Source of the DNA: Rhizobium giardinii bv. giardinii H152
GTDB lineage: Bacteria; Pseudomonadota; Alphaproteobacteria; Rhizobiales; Rhizobiaceae
DNA length: 64,000 bases
Assembly: GCF_000379605.1 (NCBI RefSeq)
Contig: NZ_KB902746.1
Coordinates: 145,412-209,411 of the forward strand
Direction: 5' to 3'
In this document: positions 55,092-63,710 of the stretch, piece after piece
Position numbering within the stretch: the first letter of the stretch is position 1
Layout of the letters: each line of letters starts with the position of its first letter
Made by a program: the position numbers and the translations under genes
Notes under the pieces: model-generated
Told to the model about the DNA's origin: nothing
Databases searched by the model: none
What the model saw: only the letters and a program-made list of their open reading frames with translations

Positions 55092-56035
55092 CGCTCCGGC
55101 TCTCGTCCGACGCCATGCGTCTTGTCATTCCCGCCCTGTCGCTGACGCTGCTGCTCGCAGCCGTCTTCTGGCTACAGCCGCGCGCCATGAGCTATGTCGG
55201 GCTCAACCTGCTGTTCAACCTGGCTGTGCCCATCGCGCTTGCGACGATCGCCCAAATGCTCGTGATGGCCGTGAACGACCTCGATCTCTCGATGGGCACC
55301 TTCGTAAGCTTCATCGCCTGCGTCACCGCCACGTTTCTGCGGGATGCCCCCGTGACCGGCGTACTGATCCTTGTCGGTGCGATCGCGACCTATGCCGGGC
55401 TCGGTGTTGTGATCCATTTGCGCAACCTGCCGTCCATCGTCGTGACTCTCGGCATGAGCTTCGTCTGGGGCGGACTTGGCGTACTGCTGCTGCCGGCACC
55501 GGGCGGGCAGTCGCCGGACTGGGTGCGCTGGCTGATGACCGTCAAGCCACCGCTGGCGCCAATGGCAATCGTCGCCAGCATCATCATCGCCGTCGTCGCC
55601 CATCTTGTCGTCATGCGGTCCTCGCTCGGCGTGTTGATCCGAGGCATTGGGGGCAACCCGCGCTCAGTCGAGCGCGCCGGATGGTCTATTGTCGCGGCGC
55701 GCGGCGCTGCTTATGGCCTTGCTGGCGTCTTCGCGGTGCTAGCGGGCATCGCCCTCGTCGGGCTAACCACCTCGGCCGATGCTAATATCGCGCTGCGCTA
55801 TACGCTGCTATCGATCGCCGGTGTGATCCTCGGCGGCGGCGAGTTTATCGGCGGCCGCGTCTCCCCTATCGGTGCTGTCATAGGCGCGCTGACGCTGACG
55901 CTCGCCGGCTCGTTCCTGTCCTTCCTGCGCATCTCTGCGGACTGGCAGATCGGGGCTCAGGGCGCGATCCTCATCATCGTGCTCGCGTTTCGCCTGATGC
56001 TGAACCGCGTCGAGAAGCGGGAGAAAGGTCGATGA
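55088..56035 (+). CDS. Sugar ABC transporter permease 1
   Basis: 315 residues, eight to ten membrane segments. RbsC-type motifs: AVNDLDLSMGTFVSFIA, LRNLPSIVVTLGMSFVWGG and the late ILGGGEFIGGRVSPIGAVIG. Coupled by ATGA overlaps to the ATPase upstream and permease 2 downstream. Two different permeases rather than one duplicated chain suggest a heterodimeric channel. Confidence 0.92.
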   Translation: MTLRLSSDAMRLVIPALSLTLLLAAVFWLQPRAMSYVGLNLLFNLAVPIALATIAQMLVMAVNDLDLSMGTFVSFIACVTATFLRDAPVTGVLILVGAIATYAGLGVVIHLRNLPSIVVTLGMSFVWGGLGVLLLPAPGGQSPDWVRWLMTVKPPLAPMAIVASIIIAVVAHLVVMRSSLGVLIRGIGGNPRSVERAGWSIVAARGAAYGLAGVFAVLAGIALVGLTTSADANIALRYTLLSIAGVILGGGEFIGGRVSPIGAVIGALTLTLAGSFLSFLRISADWQIGAQGAILIIVLAFRLMLNRVEKREKGR

Positions 56036-56982
56036 ACCCATTCCTGCGCCTTTTCGAAACCCCCTGGATCTGGTCCTGGCTTGCCTCGTTTATCGTCTGG
56101 TTCCTGACGATAATGGTGACGCTCGGCGCCAGCACAATCGGCGTGTCCCAGGCCGCGCTCACCTTCGCCGCCTTCTCCGTCATCGTCGGCCTCGGCCAGA
56201 TGTTCGTCATCACGCTGGGGCCTGGCAACATCGATCTCTCGGTTCCCGCCACCATGACGTTTGCCGGTACGGTGGCGCTGAAGCTGATGAATGTCGAAAA
56301 CGGCATGATCCTGCCGGGCCTTCTTGTCACCATCGCCATCGGCCTCGTGGTCGGGCTGTGCAACTATTCGCTCATCAAGGCGCTGCGAATACCGCCGATC
56401 ATCGCGACGCTTTCCATGAGTTTCATCGTGCAGTCCGCCGCGATCTGGACGAACCGGGGATTGCGTATCAAGCCTCCCAGCGCGCTTGCGGACTTCACCA
56501 CGTCGAACACCCTCGGCGCGCCGAATGTAGCGATCGTCGCGCTCCTCATCTCGATCCTCGCCTGGTTCTTGCTCGAGAAAACGATCTACGGGCGATGGAT
56601 CTCTGCGATCGGTCAGAGCATGCCGGCCGCGCGCATGGCTGGCATACCGGTCGACGGCGCACGCTTGGCCACCTACCTCTTCTGCGCCGTGCTTGCATCT
56701 GTCGCGGGATATCTGCTTGCCTGCTTCTCCGGCGGCGCGGCGCTCAACATGGGCTCGGAATACCTTCTGATGTCGATCGCCGTCGTCGTGATCGGCGGCA
56801 CGGCGGTCGCCGGCGGCGATTCCAACGTGCCGGGCATCTGGGGCGCATCGCTCTTCATGTTCCTGGTCGTTTCCATGCTCAACACCTACGGACTCGGCGC
56901 GGGCATCCGCCTCATCATGACCGGTCTGATCATCATCAGCGTCATCATGCTCGCCGGCGGTCGCCGAGCCAGCATACGATAA
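56032..56982 (+). CDS. Sugar ABC transporter permease 2
   Basis: 316 residues with the same fold as permease 1: LGPGNIDLSVPATMTFAG, LRIPPIIATLSMSFIVQSA, VVVIGGTAVAGGDSNVPGI. Starts on the permease 1 stop (ATGA) and is followed by the lactonase gene after 14 bases. Confidence 0.92.
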   Translation: MNPFLRLFETPWIWSWLASFIVWFLTIMVTLGASTIGVSQAALTFAAFSVIVGLGQMFVITLGPGNIDLSVPATMTFAGTVALKLMNVENGMILPGLLVTIAIGLVVGLCNYSLIKALRIPPIIATLSMSFIVQSAAIWTNRGLRIKPPSALADFTTSNTLGAPNVAIVALLISILAWFLLEKTIYGRWISAIGQSMPAARMAGIPVDGARLATYLFCAVLASVAGYLLACFSGGAALNMGSEYLLMSIAVVVIGGTAVAGGDSNVPGIWGASLFMFLVVSMLNTYGLGAGIRLIMTGLIIISVIMLAGGRRASIR

Positions 56983-56996
56983 CCGGACAGACCACC

Positions 56997-57905
56997 ATGG
57001 CCGACATCTACGAAATTCACGACCCGCGCTTCCGGCAGATGATCGTGACCAGTGCCGCTCTCGACGAGCACTACTCCGGGTGCCGCTGGGCAGAAGGCCC
57101 CGTCTGGTTCAGCGACGCGAACCAGCTCCTGTGGAGCGACATTCCCAACCAGCGCATGTTGCGATGGACGCCCGAGAGCGGCGTCTCCGTCTATCGGCAA
57201 CCGTCCAACTTCACCAACGGCCATACCCGCGATAGGCAGGGACGGCTCATCTCCTGCGAGCATGGTACGCGCCGCGTCACGCGCACCGAGGTCGATGGCT
57301 CGGTCACCGTGCTCGCAGACCGTTTCGAGGACGCGCGGCTCAATTCCCCGAACGATGTGGTGGTGAAGTCCGACGGCACAATCTGGTTCACCGATCCCAC
57401 TTACGGCATCATGTCGGACTACGAAGGCTTTCGCGCCGAGCCGGAGCAACCGACCCGCAACGTCTACCGGCTCGATCCAACAACCGGCGAGCTTGCTGCG
57501 GTCGTCACGGATTTCATCCAACCGAACGGCCTCGCCTTCTCACCAGACGAGAATGTCCTCTACGTGGCAGACTCGGCAGCAAGCCATGACGCAAGCCTGC
57601 CACGTCACATCCGCGCTTTTGACGTGGTCGATGGCAGACGCCTCGCGAACGGCCGCGTGTTCTGCTTCATCAACAACGGCATTCCGGATGGTATCCGCAC
57701 AGACATGGACGGGAACCTCTGGTCGAGCGCCGGCGATGGCGTGCATTGCTTCGACCCAACCGGCAAACTGATTGGCAAGATCCGCGTACCGCAGATCGTC
57801 GCGAACCTCACCTTCGGCGGGCCGAGACGTAACCGTCTGTTCATCGCGGCTACCTGCTCGATCTACTCACTTTACGTCGCCGCGACCGGCTCTCAGTGGC
57901 CCTGA
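56997..57905 (+). CDS. SMP-30/gluconolactonase-family lactonase
   Basis: 302 residues from the ATG at 56997; the open frame upstream is only an overlap with permease 2. Six-bladed propeller lactonase: metal-binding glutamate in GCRWAEGPVWF, Asn in RLNSPNDVVVKSDGTIWF, Asn in IQPNGLAFS and Asp in VLYVADSAA. It would hydrolyse an aldonolactone. Its place in the importer operon suggests that the imported compound is a sugar oxidised to a lactone, or a sugar acid lactone. Confidence 0.9.
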   Translation: MADIYEIHDPRFRQMIVTSAALDEHYSGCRWAEGPVWFSDANQLLWSDIPNQRMLRWTPESGVSVYRQPSNFTNGHTRDRQGRLISCEHGTRRVTRTEVDGSVTVLADRFEDARLNSPNDVVVKSDGTIWFTDPTYGIMSDYEGFRAEPEQPTRNVYRLDPTTGELAAVVTDFIQPNGLAFSPDENVLYVADSAASHDASLPRHIRAFDVVDGRRLANGRVFCFINNGIPDGIRTDMDGNLWSSAGDGVHCFDPTGKLIGKIRVPQIVANLTFGGPRRNRLFIAATCSIYSLYVAATGSQWP

Positions 57906-58465
57906 AATCATGATGCTCCCCCTAATGGATCAATCCAAAAACGCGATACGGCACAACCAATCAGCTAGAACTTGCCGGTGGCGGGGCCGCCGAACTGGCC
58001 GAATTTTGCGCTACTCTGGTGATCGGGCCACTGGTTTTGGGCGCGATGAGCTCGCTCGGAATAGCGAGACTGCACGAAGGGTTCCAATTGTGTGCTCTGG
58101 CTACTTCTCTATCAGTGTCAATATGTTTGTGGAGATTGTCGCCTAATATCACGGGCTTTCCCGTCCGACATTTGGGATATTGAAACCTTGGAGGCCCATC
58201 ATCAGCGAAAGCTCGACGCATCTCATTAGCATCTTTTGAAACTGCTGACTTTCCGGTTCGAGCCACGCGAACAATTGCGCGCTCAGGACGGCTCGTGAAA
58301 CCGGCCGCCCGAAGACGCGTTTTTCATGTTATAATGGACTTGCAACGCGCGTAATCTCGACCTCGGCATATGGCAGGGGCCCGAAAGCTATTGTGCCCTG
58401 GCGCCTCCCAGCTCGGGCTCAACTGGGAAGCTCTGGTTTGCTTATCAATTGCGAGGAGGTTGTTC
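57906..58465. other. Gene-free stretch before the peroxiredoxin-like gene
   Basis: No supported gene on either strand. A 101-codon minus-strand frame at 57961-58266 has no binding site and no recognisable domain. A GAGGAGG binding site for the next gene lies at its right edge. Confidence 0.45.
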
Positions 58466-59107
58466 ATGTCAACGAGTAGTGTCGACCGCCCGCTGCAGCC
58501 GGGTGACCGGGCACCGAATGTTGTGCTCAACGCGATCTCACGCGAAGGCAAGATCGCGCTCGACGATTTTCGGGGCCGTAGCCCGTTATTGATCGGTTTG
58601 TTTCGGGGCCTGCACTGTCCGTTCTGCCGGCGCCACGTCGCCGCGATGGCGCAACTCAAGCCGGCCATGCGTGAGAAAGGCGTCGAATGCCTAGCGGTGG
58701 TCAATACGCCGGTGGAGCGGGCGCGGCTCTATTTCCGTTACCACCCGGCACCCGATCTTCTGGCGGCTTCCGACCCGGAGCGGGCCTCACATCGTGCTTT
58801 CGGCTTGCGCGAGGTCGGGAGGGACACGGTCATGGCTATACGGATCGATCTCCCGGGAGAGTTGCCCGAGCCTATGGACGTCATGGCAATGGACGAGTTT
58901 CTCAACAAGAAAGAAGAATATGAGATTACCGAGGCCGATCAGCAGATGATGACTTCCGACCAGGGGCAGCTTGTCGGTCAGTTCCTAATCGACCAGGGAG
59001 GCATCGTACGCTGGAGCTTCACTGAAGTTCTGGAGGAGGGCCTCAATACGTTCAGGGCGCCAAATTCCGAGGAATTGATGTCGGCAGCTTCCCAAGTTGC
59101 ACAATAG
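58466..59107 (+). CDS. AhpC/TSA-type peroxiredoxin-like protein
   Basis: 213 residues from the ATG at 58466 (GAGGAGG nine bases upstream). Thioredoxin fold: LQPGDRAPNVVLNAISREGK, then LFRGLHCPFCRRHVAAMAQL with a CxxC active site (HCPFC), and GQFLIDQGGIVRWSFTE near the end. The CPFC motif and the lack of a TPxxC peroxidatic site point to the peroxiredoxin-like/thiol-redox group rather than true AhpC. Single gene. Confidence 0.85.
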   Translation: MSTSSVDRPLQPGDRAPNVVLNAISREGKIALDDFRGRSPLLIGLFRGLHCPFCRRHVAAMAQLKPAMREKGVECLAVVNTPVERARLYFRYHPAPDLLAASDPERASHRAFGLREVGRDTVMAIRIDLPGELPEPMDVMAMDEFLNKKEEYEITEADQQMMTSDQGQLVGQFLIDQGGIVRWSFTEVLEEGLNTFRAPNSEELMSAASQVAQ

Positions 59108-59344
59108 ATTCTGAAACTCGCACGACGACCACGATCCTGTGATATTAATCATCATCATGATGCTCAGGAGCGGAGGGTATGGCCTGCCTTTAGGCTCGTC
59201 GCGATTTTCGAAACGCCATTACGCCGACAGCTCACAATATGGGCACGAACCGCATCAGTAAGATGGGGCAATCGCAGATATCAGCAACCTCTTCAAATGT
59301 CCGACGAAAGCCAGTTTACCTCGAGCGGCTCTCCCTAAGAGATG

Positions 59345-59645
59345 GATTCGCTCATGCCCAAGCGCGCGCATCAACCAATCTGATCGGCAGCCATGGCTCG
59401 GAAGCTGAAATTGGCCAGGTCAGGAAGGTCCGGTGGCTTGTGAGAGGCGCCGTAGCCGCGCAGGTCGGTACAGATCCTGGCCATTCGCGACCAGCATCGG
59501 CGCAATCCGCGCCCAGAGTGCCTTGGTCTGCGGAAAGCCGTGCAGCACAGCACCGGCTCGCCCGCACCCGCCGAGACATAGGGGATCTCTATGTCGTCGA
59601 CGACAATTCGACCGTTTCAAACCGCCGAACATTGGCGTCTCCTCA
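59345..59645 (-). pseudogene. Haloacetate dehalogenase-like alpha/beta hydrolase remnant
   Basis: The N-terminal third of a hydrolase is recognisable across shifting frames from about 59642 leftward: IEIPYVSAGAGEPVL, then VLHGFPQTKALWARIAPML, then CTDLRGYGASHKPPDLPD and FSFRAMAADQIG, a stop, and LMRALGHERIHL in another frame. At least three frameshifts are needed and the catalytic nucleophile region onward is missing. 59108-59344 shows nothing else. Confidence 0.7.
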
Positions 59646-59657
59646 CCTGCAATTCCA

Positions 59658-60842
59658 TTACAGGGCCTCGAGCGCCAGAGCGATGCCTTGGCCACCGCCG
59701 ATGCACAGCGTCACCATGCCTTTCGTTAGCCCATCGCGCTTCATCGAGTGGAGAAGCCGCGTGGTGAGGATCGCTCCTGTCGCACCGATGGCGTGACCGT
59801 GCGCGACGGCGCCGCCCTCGACGTTGACGATGTCCTCAGGCAGGCCGAGTTCGCGCATCACCGCGATGGGCACCGCGGCAAAGGCCTCGTTGATCTCGAT
59901 GCGCTCGATGTCGGCAAGTGTCCAGCCCGCCTTTTCCAGCGCCTTTCGAACGGCAGGAACCGGCCCGAGACCGAACAGGCCCGGCTCAACTGCTGCAATG
60001 CCATAGCCGGCAAGGCGCGCCATCGGTTGAAGACCTTTCGCATCGGCAAAGCCGCGTTCGGCGACGATCATCGCCGCAGACCCGCTGTTCAGCCCCGGCG
60101 CATTGCCGGCGGTGATCGTGCCATCCTGGCGGAACGCGGGCTTCAGTCGGGAAAGTGATTCAAGCGTCGTTTCCGGACGAGGTGCCTCGTCTCGGGCGAA
60201 GCTCTCCGTTCCCTTCCGACCCCGCACCTCGACGGCGACGATCTCGTCCGTGAACCGGCCGGCATCCTGTGCGGCGGCAAAACGCTGCTGAGACCTTGCT
60301 GCAAAGGCGTCCTGCTCCTCTCTGGTGATCTGAAGCTTGCTGACGAGATCCTCCGTGTGCCAGCCGGAATGCTCGCCGGAGAAGGCGTCGTTCAACCCGT
60401 CGGTCAGCATGCTGTCGAGGATTTTGGCCGGCCCCATTCGGTAGCCCCAGCGTCCGCTATCCATCAGGTAAGGCGCGCGGTCCATGTTCTCCATGCCGCC
60501 GGCGATGGCGGCAGCACAGTCTCCGGCGGCAACTTCCAGTGTGGCGCTCAGGATCGCCTGCGCGCCCGAGCCGCAGACCCGGTTGACGGTGAGCGCCGGG
60601 ACGGAAACGGGCAGGCCGCCGCCGATGGAAGCCTGCCTTGCGGGGTTCATCCGGTTGCCGGCCTGGATGACGTTGCCCATGACCACGGTGGCGATGTCCT
60701 CGCCCGAAAGCCCGGCGCGTCGCAGGGTCTCCCGAACGACGATCGCGCCGAGTTGGGTGGCGGACACGCCCTTCAGAGTGCCGTTATAGCCGCCGATCGC
60801 AGTGCGAACCGGATGGGCGAGGATGATGTCACGTGTACTCAT
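59658..60842 (-). CDS. Acetyl-CoA acetyltransferase (thiolase)
   Basis: 394 residues from the ATG at 60842 (AGGGAGAAAAGCC upstream). Thiolase II fold: the nucleophile cysteine in VNRVCGSGAQAI, the histidine in HGHAIGATG (usual motif GHPIGASG, so Pro is replaced by Ala) and the second cysteine in TLCIGGGQG. It condenses or cleaves acyl-CoA, in beta-oxidation or PHB precursor supply. Neighbouring genes do not show which. Confidence 0.9.
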   Translation of the reverse strand: MSTRDIILAHPVRTAIGGYNGTLKGVSATQLGAIVVRETLRRAGLSGEDIATVVMGNVIQAGNRMNPARQASIGGGLPVSVPALTVNRVCGSGAQAILSATLEVAAGDCAAAIAGGMENMDRAPYLMDSGRWGYRMGPAKILDSMLTDGLNDAFSGEHSGWHTEDLVSKLQITREEQDAFAARSQQRFAAAQDAGRFTDEIVAVEVRGRKGTESFARDEAPRPETTLESLSRLKPAFRQDGTITAGNAPGLNSGSAAMIVAERGFADAKGLQPMARLAGYGIAAVEPGLFGLGPVPAVRKALEKAGWTLADIERIEINEAFAAVPIAVMRELGLPEDIVNVEGGAVAHGHAIGATGAILTTRLLHSMKRDGLTKGMVTLCIGGGQGIALALEAL

Positions 60843-60879
60843 GGCTTTTCTCCCTATCTGGATGGTGGATTTGCTGACC

Positions 60880-61890
60880 TCAGGCGACTGTCTTCGGCGC
60901 CCTTGCATCGGAAGCCCACGGCACAGGGTTCCTCTCCGGCGCAGACGGATCCAGGCTGCTGGCGCCATCGAGCCTGTCGAGTTGCTCGGACGAGAGCTCA
61001 ATCATGATAGCCCCTAGGTTGCTGGACAATTGTGTCAGAGAGCGCGGGCCAATCATTGGAATCGCGCCATGAGTTCCCGCCCAGGCAACGGCGACCTGAT
61101 CGGCACTGGCGCCGAGTTCGCCGGCGATCGCGAGAACCGTGTCGAGGACCTTCGTGCGTTGCGCCGAATTCTCCGGCTGGAACACGTTACCGCCCAAGCC
61201 TTCTGCACGGCCCTTTTCCCCTTGCCGGTACTTGCCCGTCAGCATGCCGCCGCCGAGCGGCGACCATGTCACGACGCCGAGCCCGAGCGCTTCGCACGCC
61301 GGATACAGATCCACTTCGGGTTCACGATGAACCAGGCTGTGCTCGAACTGCGCGGCGGCGATCGGGACTGCATGGGTCAGTTCCGCCAGCGTGACCGCAC
61401 GCGAAAGCCCCCAGGCCGGAAAATTCGAGAGGCCCGCATAGAGGATCTTGCCCGCACGGGCCAGATCCTCAAAGCCACGCACGATCTCTTCAGCGGGCGT
61501 TACGCCATCGGGATGATGCGCCCAGTAGATGTCGATGCGATCCGTCTTGAGGCGCTTGAGGCTGCCCTCGACGGAGGCGACCAACGCCTTGCGGCTGTTG
61601 CCGGTGACCAGCCGGTCGGCATTGGGGACGGCCCCGTTGGTGAACTCGGTGGCGAGCACGAAATTCTCGCGACGTCCCTCAAGCAGCGTGCCCAAAAGCT
61701 CTTCCGACTGGCCAAACTGGTAGATGTCCGCCGTGTCGATGAAATTGCCGCCAGCCTCGGCATAGGCGTTGAATATGGCCGTGCTGTGTTCCGCACTGGC
61801 GCCATGACCCCAGCCTGTGCCGAAGTTGCCCGTACCGAGGGCGATCTGCGAGACCCGAAGACCGGTCTTCCCGAATGGCGTGTATTTCAC
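60880..61890 (-). CDS. Aldo/keto reductase
   Basis: 336 residues from a GTG at 61890 (AAAGGAG six bases upstream); longer frames lack a binding site. Features: KTGLRVSQIALGTGNFG, the catalytic Asp/Tyr in NFIDTADIYQFGQSEELLG, WAHHPDGVTP, and a C-terminal NADPH-binding tail (AIPMIGPRSLTQLSSNL). Of the tyrosine/voltage-channel-beta-like AKR group. Between the thiolase and MFS genes on the same strand; possibly under the MarR regulator. Confidence 0.88.
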   Translation of the reverse strand: MKYTPFGKTGLRVSQIALGTGNFGTGWGHGASAEHSTAIFNAYAEAGGNFIDTADIYQFGQSEELLGTLLEGRRENFVLATEFTNGAVPNADRLVTGNSRKALVASVEGSLKRLKTDRIDIYWAHHPDGVTPAEEIVRGFEDLARAGKILYAGLSNFPAWGLSRAVTLAELTHAVPIAAAQFEHSLVHREPEVDLYPACEALGLGVVTWSPLGGGMLTGKYRQGEKGRAEGLGGNVFQPENSAQRTKVLDTVLAIAGELGASADQVAVAWAGTHGAIPMIGPRSLTQLSSNLGAIMIELSSEQLDRLDGASSLDPSAPERNPVPWASDARAPKTVA

Positions 61891-61934
61891 GAGCTTCTCC
61901 TTTGTTTCGAGCCGCGGCAAGACATCGCCAGAGC

Positions 61935-63248
61935 TCAAGCTGTCATTGGCGAGAGGGGCGTTCGACGCTCGCGAACGAGGACGATCGAAAGCGCCGCGAT
62001 GAGGCACAGAAGGCCAGCGGCGAAGAATGCCGGTAGGTAGGTCTCATAGAAGGTTCGAGTGAAGCCGGCGCCATAAGCCGCGAACGCCGCTCCGAGCTGG
62101 TGGCCGGTGAACACCCATCCGAAAACGAGGTTTGCTTGGTCACCGAACCGGTCGGCTACCAGCTTCACCGTGGGCGGGACTGTGGCGACCCAGTCGAGAC
62201 CGTAGAAGACCGCGAAGATCGAAAGCTCGTAGAAGCTGAAGCTGCTGAATGGCAGATAGAGCAGCGACAGACCGCGAAGGCCGTAATACCAGAACAGCAG
62301 CCACCGGCTGTCGTAGCGGTCGGAAAGCCACCCAGACCCCACCGTGCCGATAAAGTCGAATATGCCGATCATCGCCAGCATACCCGCCGCCATCACCGGC
62401 ACGATGCCGAAGTCGCCGCACAAGGTGATGAAATGGGTTTGCACGAGGCCGTTCGTGCTCGCTCCGCAGACGAAGAAGGTGCCGAACAAAACCCAGAAGG
62501 TAGCCGACCCCGAGGCGTCCCGAAGAGCGAGGATCGGTGACGCCATCATGGCTCGAAAGGTTGCGGGCTGGACTGCCGCGGGGGTCGGCTGCGTCGCACC
62601 ATTGGGCAACTGGCCCACATCTGCTGGCCGATCGCGCATCAAGGTCAGAACCGCGACGGCGGCGACCAACAGGACGAGGAGAATGAAAGACAGCGCGTAG
62701 CGCCAGCCGAACTGTTCGGTCAGCGTGGCGAGAAGAGGCAAAAACACCAGCTGGCCGGTTGCAGTGCTTGCGGTGAGAAGACCCAGGACAAGTCCGCGGC
62801 GCTTGGAGAACCAGCGCGTCGCAACGGTTGCACCGAGTACCATGGCCGTGAGGCCGGTTCCAAATCCGACGACGACGCCCCAAAGCAAGAGCAGATGCCA
62901 GAGCTTCGTCATCGCGAAAGAGCCGAGGATGCCGGCTCCGATCAGAGCCAGCGCGACGGCGACGACCCGGCGTACACCGAAGCGGTTCATGAAGGCTGCT
63001 GCGAACGGTCCCATCAGGCCGAACAGAACCAGCCGAACCGCAAAGCCGGCGGAGATGTCGGCGGTATCCCAACCAAACTCGGCCCTGAGCGGGCCAATCA
63101 GCACCCCCGGCGCGCCGACGGCGCCCGCGGTAACCAGCATGGTGAGAAACGTCACCGCCACCACCACCCAACCGTAGTGGATACCGCGACGGGCAAGCCG
63201 CGCCGCCAGAGGAGAAGGGCTGAAGGAGTGCGGTGATGGAGCGGTCAT
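61935..63248 (-). CDS. MFS transporter
   Basis: 437 residues from the ATG at 63248; GGTGAG upstream. Twelve membrane segments; opens RGIHYGWVVVAVTFLTMLV, typical of the oxalate/formate antiporter-like (MCT-type) MFS group, with the loop FSKRRGLVLGLLTASTATGQ. Function likely efflux or uptake of an organic acid. A MarR-type operator lies about 15 bases upstream of the start. Confidence 0.88.
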   Translation of the reverse strand: MTAPSPHSFSPSPLAARLARRGIHYGWVVVAVTFLTMLVTAGAVGAPGVLIGPLRAEFGWDTADISAGFAVRLVLFGLMGPFAAAFMNRFGVRRVVAVALALIGAGILGSFAMTKLWHLLLLWGVVVGFGTGLTAMVLGATVATRWFSKRRGLVLGLLTASTATGQLVFLPLLATLTEQFGWRYALSFILLVLLVAAVAVLTLMRDRPADVGQLPNGATQPTPAAVQPATFRAMMASPILALRDASGSATFWVLFGTFFVCGASTNGLVQTHFITLCGDFGIVPVMAAGMLAMIGIFDFIGTVGSGWLSDRYDSRWLLFWYYGLRGLSLLYLPFSSFSFYELSIFAVFYGLDWVATVPPTVKLVADRFGDQANLVFGWVFTGHQLGAAFAAYGAGFTRTFYETYLPAFFAAGLLCLIAALSIVLVRERRTPLSPMTA

Positions 63249-63263
63249 GAAACTCACCAATCT

Positions 63264-63279
63264 GCGGGTATATGCCCGC
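63264..63279. promoter_or_regulatory. Palindrome upstream of the MFS gene, likely MarR site
   Basis: GCGGGTATATGCCCGC is a near-perfect 16-bp palindrome between the marR stop and the MFS start. It shares GGGTATAT and CGC with a second site before marR. Confidence 0.65.
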
Positions 63280-63293
63280 GTTGAGGCCGAAAA

Positions 63294-63692
63294 TCAGATT
63301 GCATGCAGGATCTCTCGCAGGGCTTTGACGTTCGCAGCGCCGAGTCGGGTCTCGATCTCACGCTGGCACCCATCCCAGAGCGGCGCGGCCTCCTCCAGCA
63401 TTCGGCGACCGCGAACCCCCAGTCTGACGACCGCTTCCCTTTGATCGTTCTCGCCACGTCCCGTCTCGACCAGGCCCATGCGCTCCAGCACACGGACATT
63501 GCGCCCGACGGTCGAGCGATCGAGTTCGGCAACACGGCCGAGTTCGGTGAAGCTCACCGGCTGTCGGCGTTCGATCAGCCTGAGCAGCGAATACTGCGCG
63601 ATGTTGATCCCTAAAGGGGCCAGCGCTTCATCGTAGACGGCGCCAATCTTTCGGGTCGCAGTGCGCAGCAGCGAGCAGTAACAACGAGACAT
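63294..63692 (-). CDS. MarR-family transcriptional regulator
   Basis: 132 residues from the ATG at 63692; a longer open frame covers the palindrome and is not used. Winged helix: INIAQYSLLRLIERRQPVSF, then LGRVAELDRSTVGRNVRVLE and GLVETGRGENDQREAVVRL. Has two cysteines near the start (MSRCYCS) that could sense redox state. Followed by the MFS gene 45 bases downstream. Probably represses itself and the MFS (and perhaps downstream) genes via the two palindromes. Confidence 0.9.
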   Translation of the reverse strand: MSRCYCSLLRTATRKIGAVYDEALAPLGINIAQYSLLRLIERRQPVSFTELGRVAELDRSTVGRNVRVLERMGLVETGRGENDQREAVVRLGVRGRRMLEEAAPLWDGCQREIETRLGAANVKALREILHAI

Positions 63693-63695
63693 ATT

Positions 63696-63710
63696 GCGTG
63701 TATATACCCC
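63696..63710. promoter_or_regulatory. Half-matching palindrome upstream of marR
   Basis: GCGTGTATATACCCC, whose complement GGGGTATATACACGC matches the site at 63264-63279 in GGGTATAT and the CGC end. It lies four bases upstream of the marR start codon, where an autorepressor would bind. Confidence 0.65.

Noticed and set aside
57961-58266. 101-codon minus-strand frame
   Set aside because: No binding site, no domain, and a serine/alanine/proline-rich end typical of non-coding GC-rich DNA.
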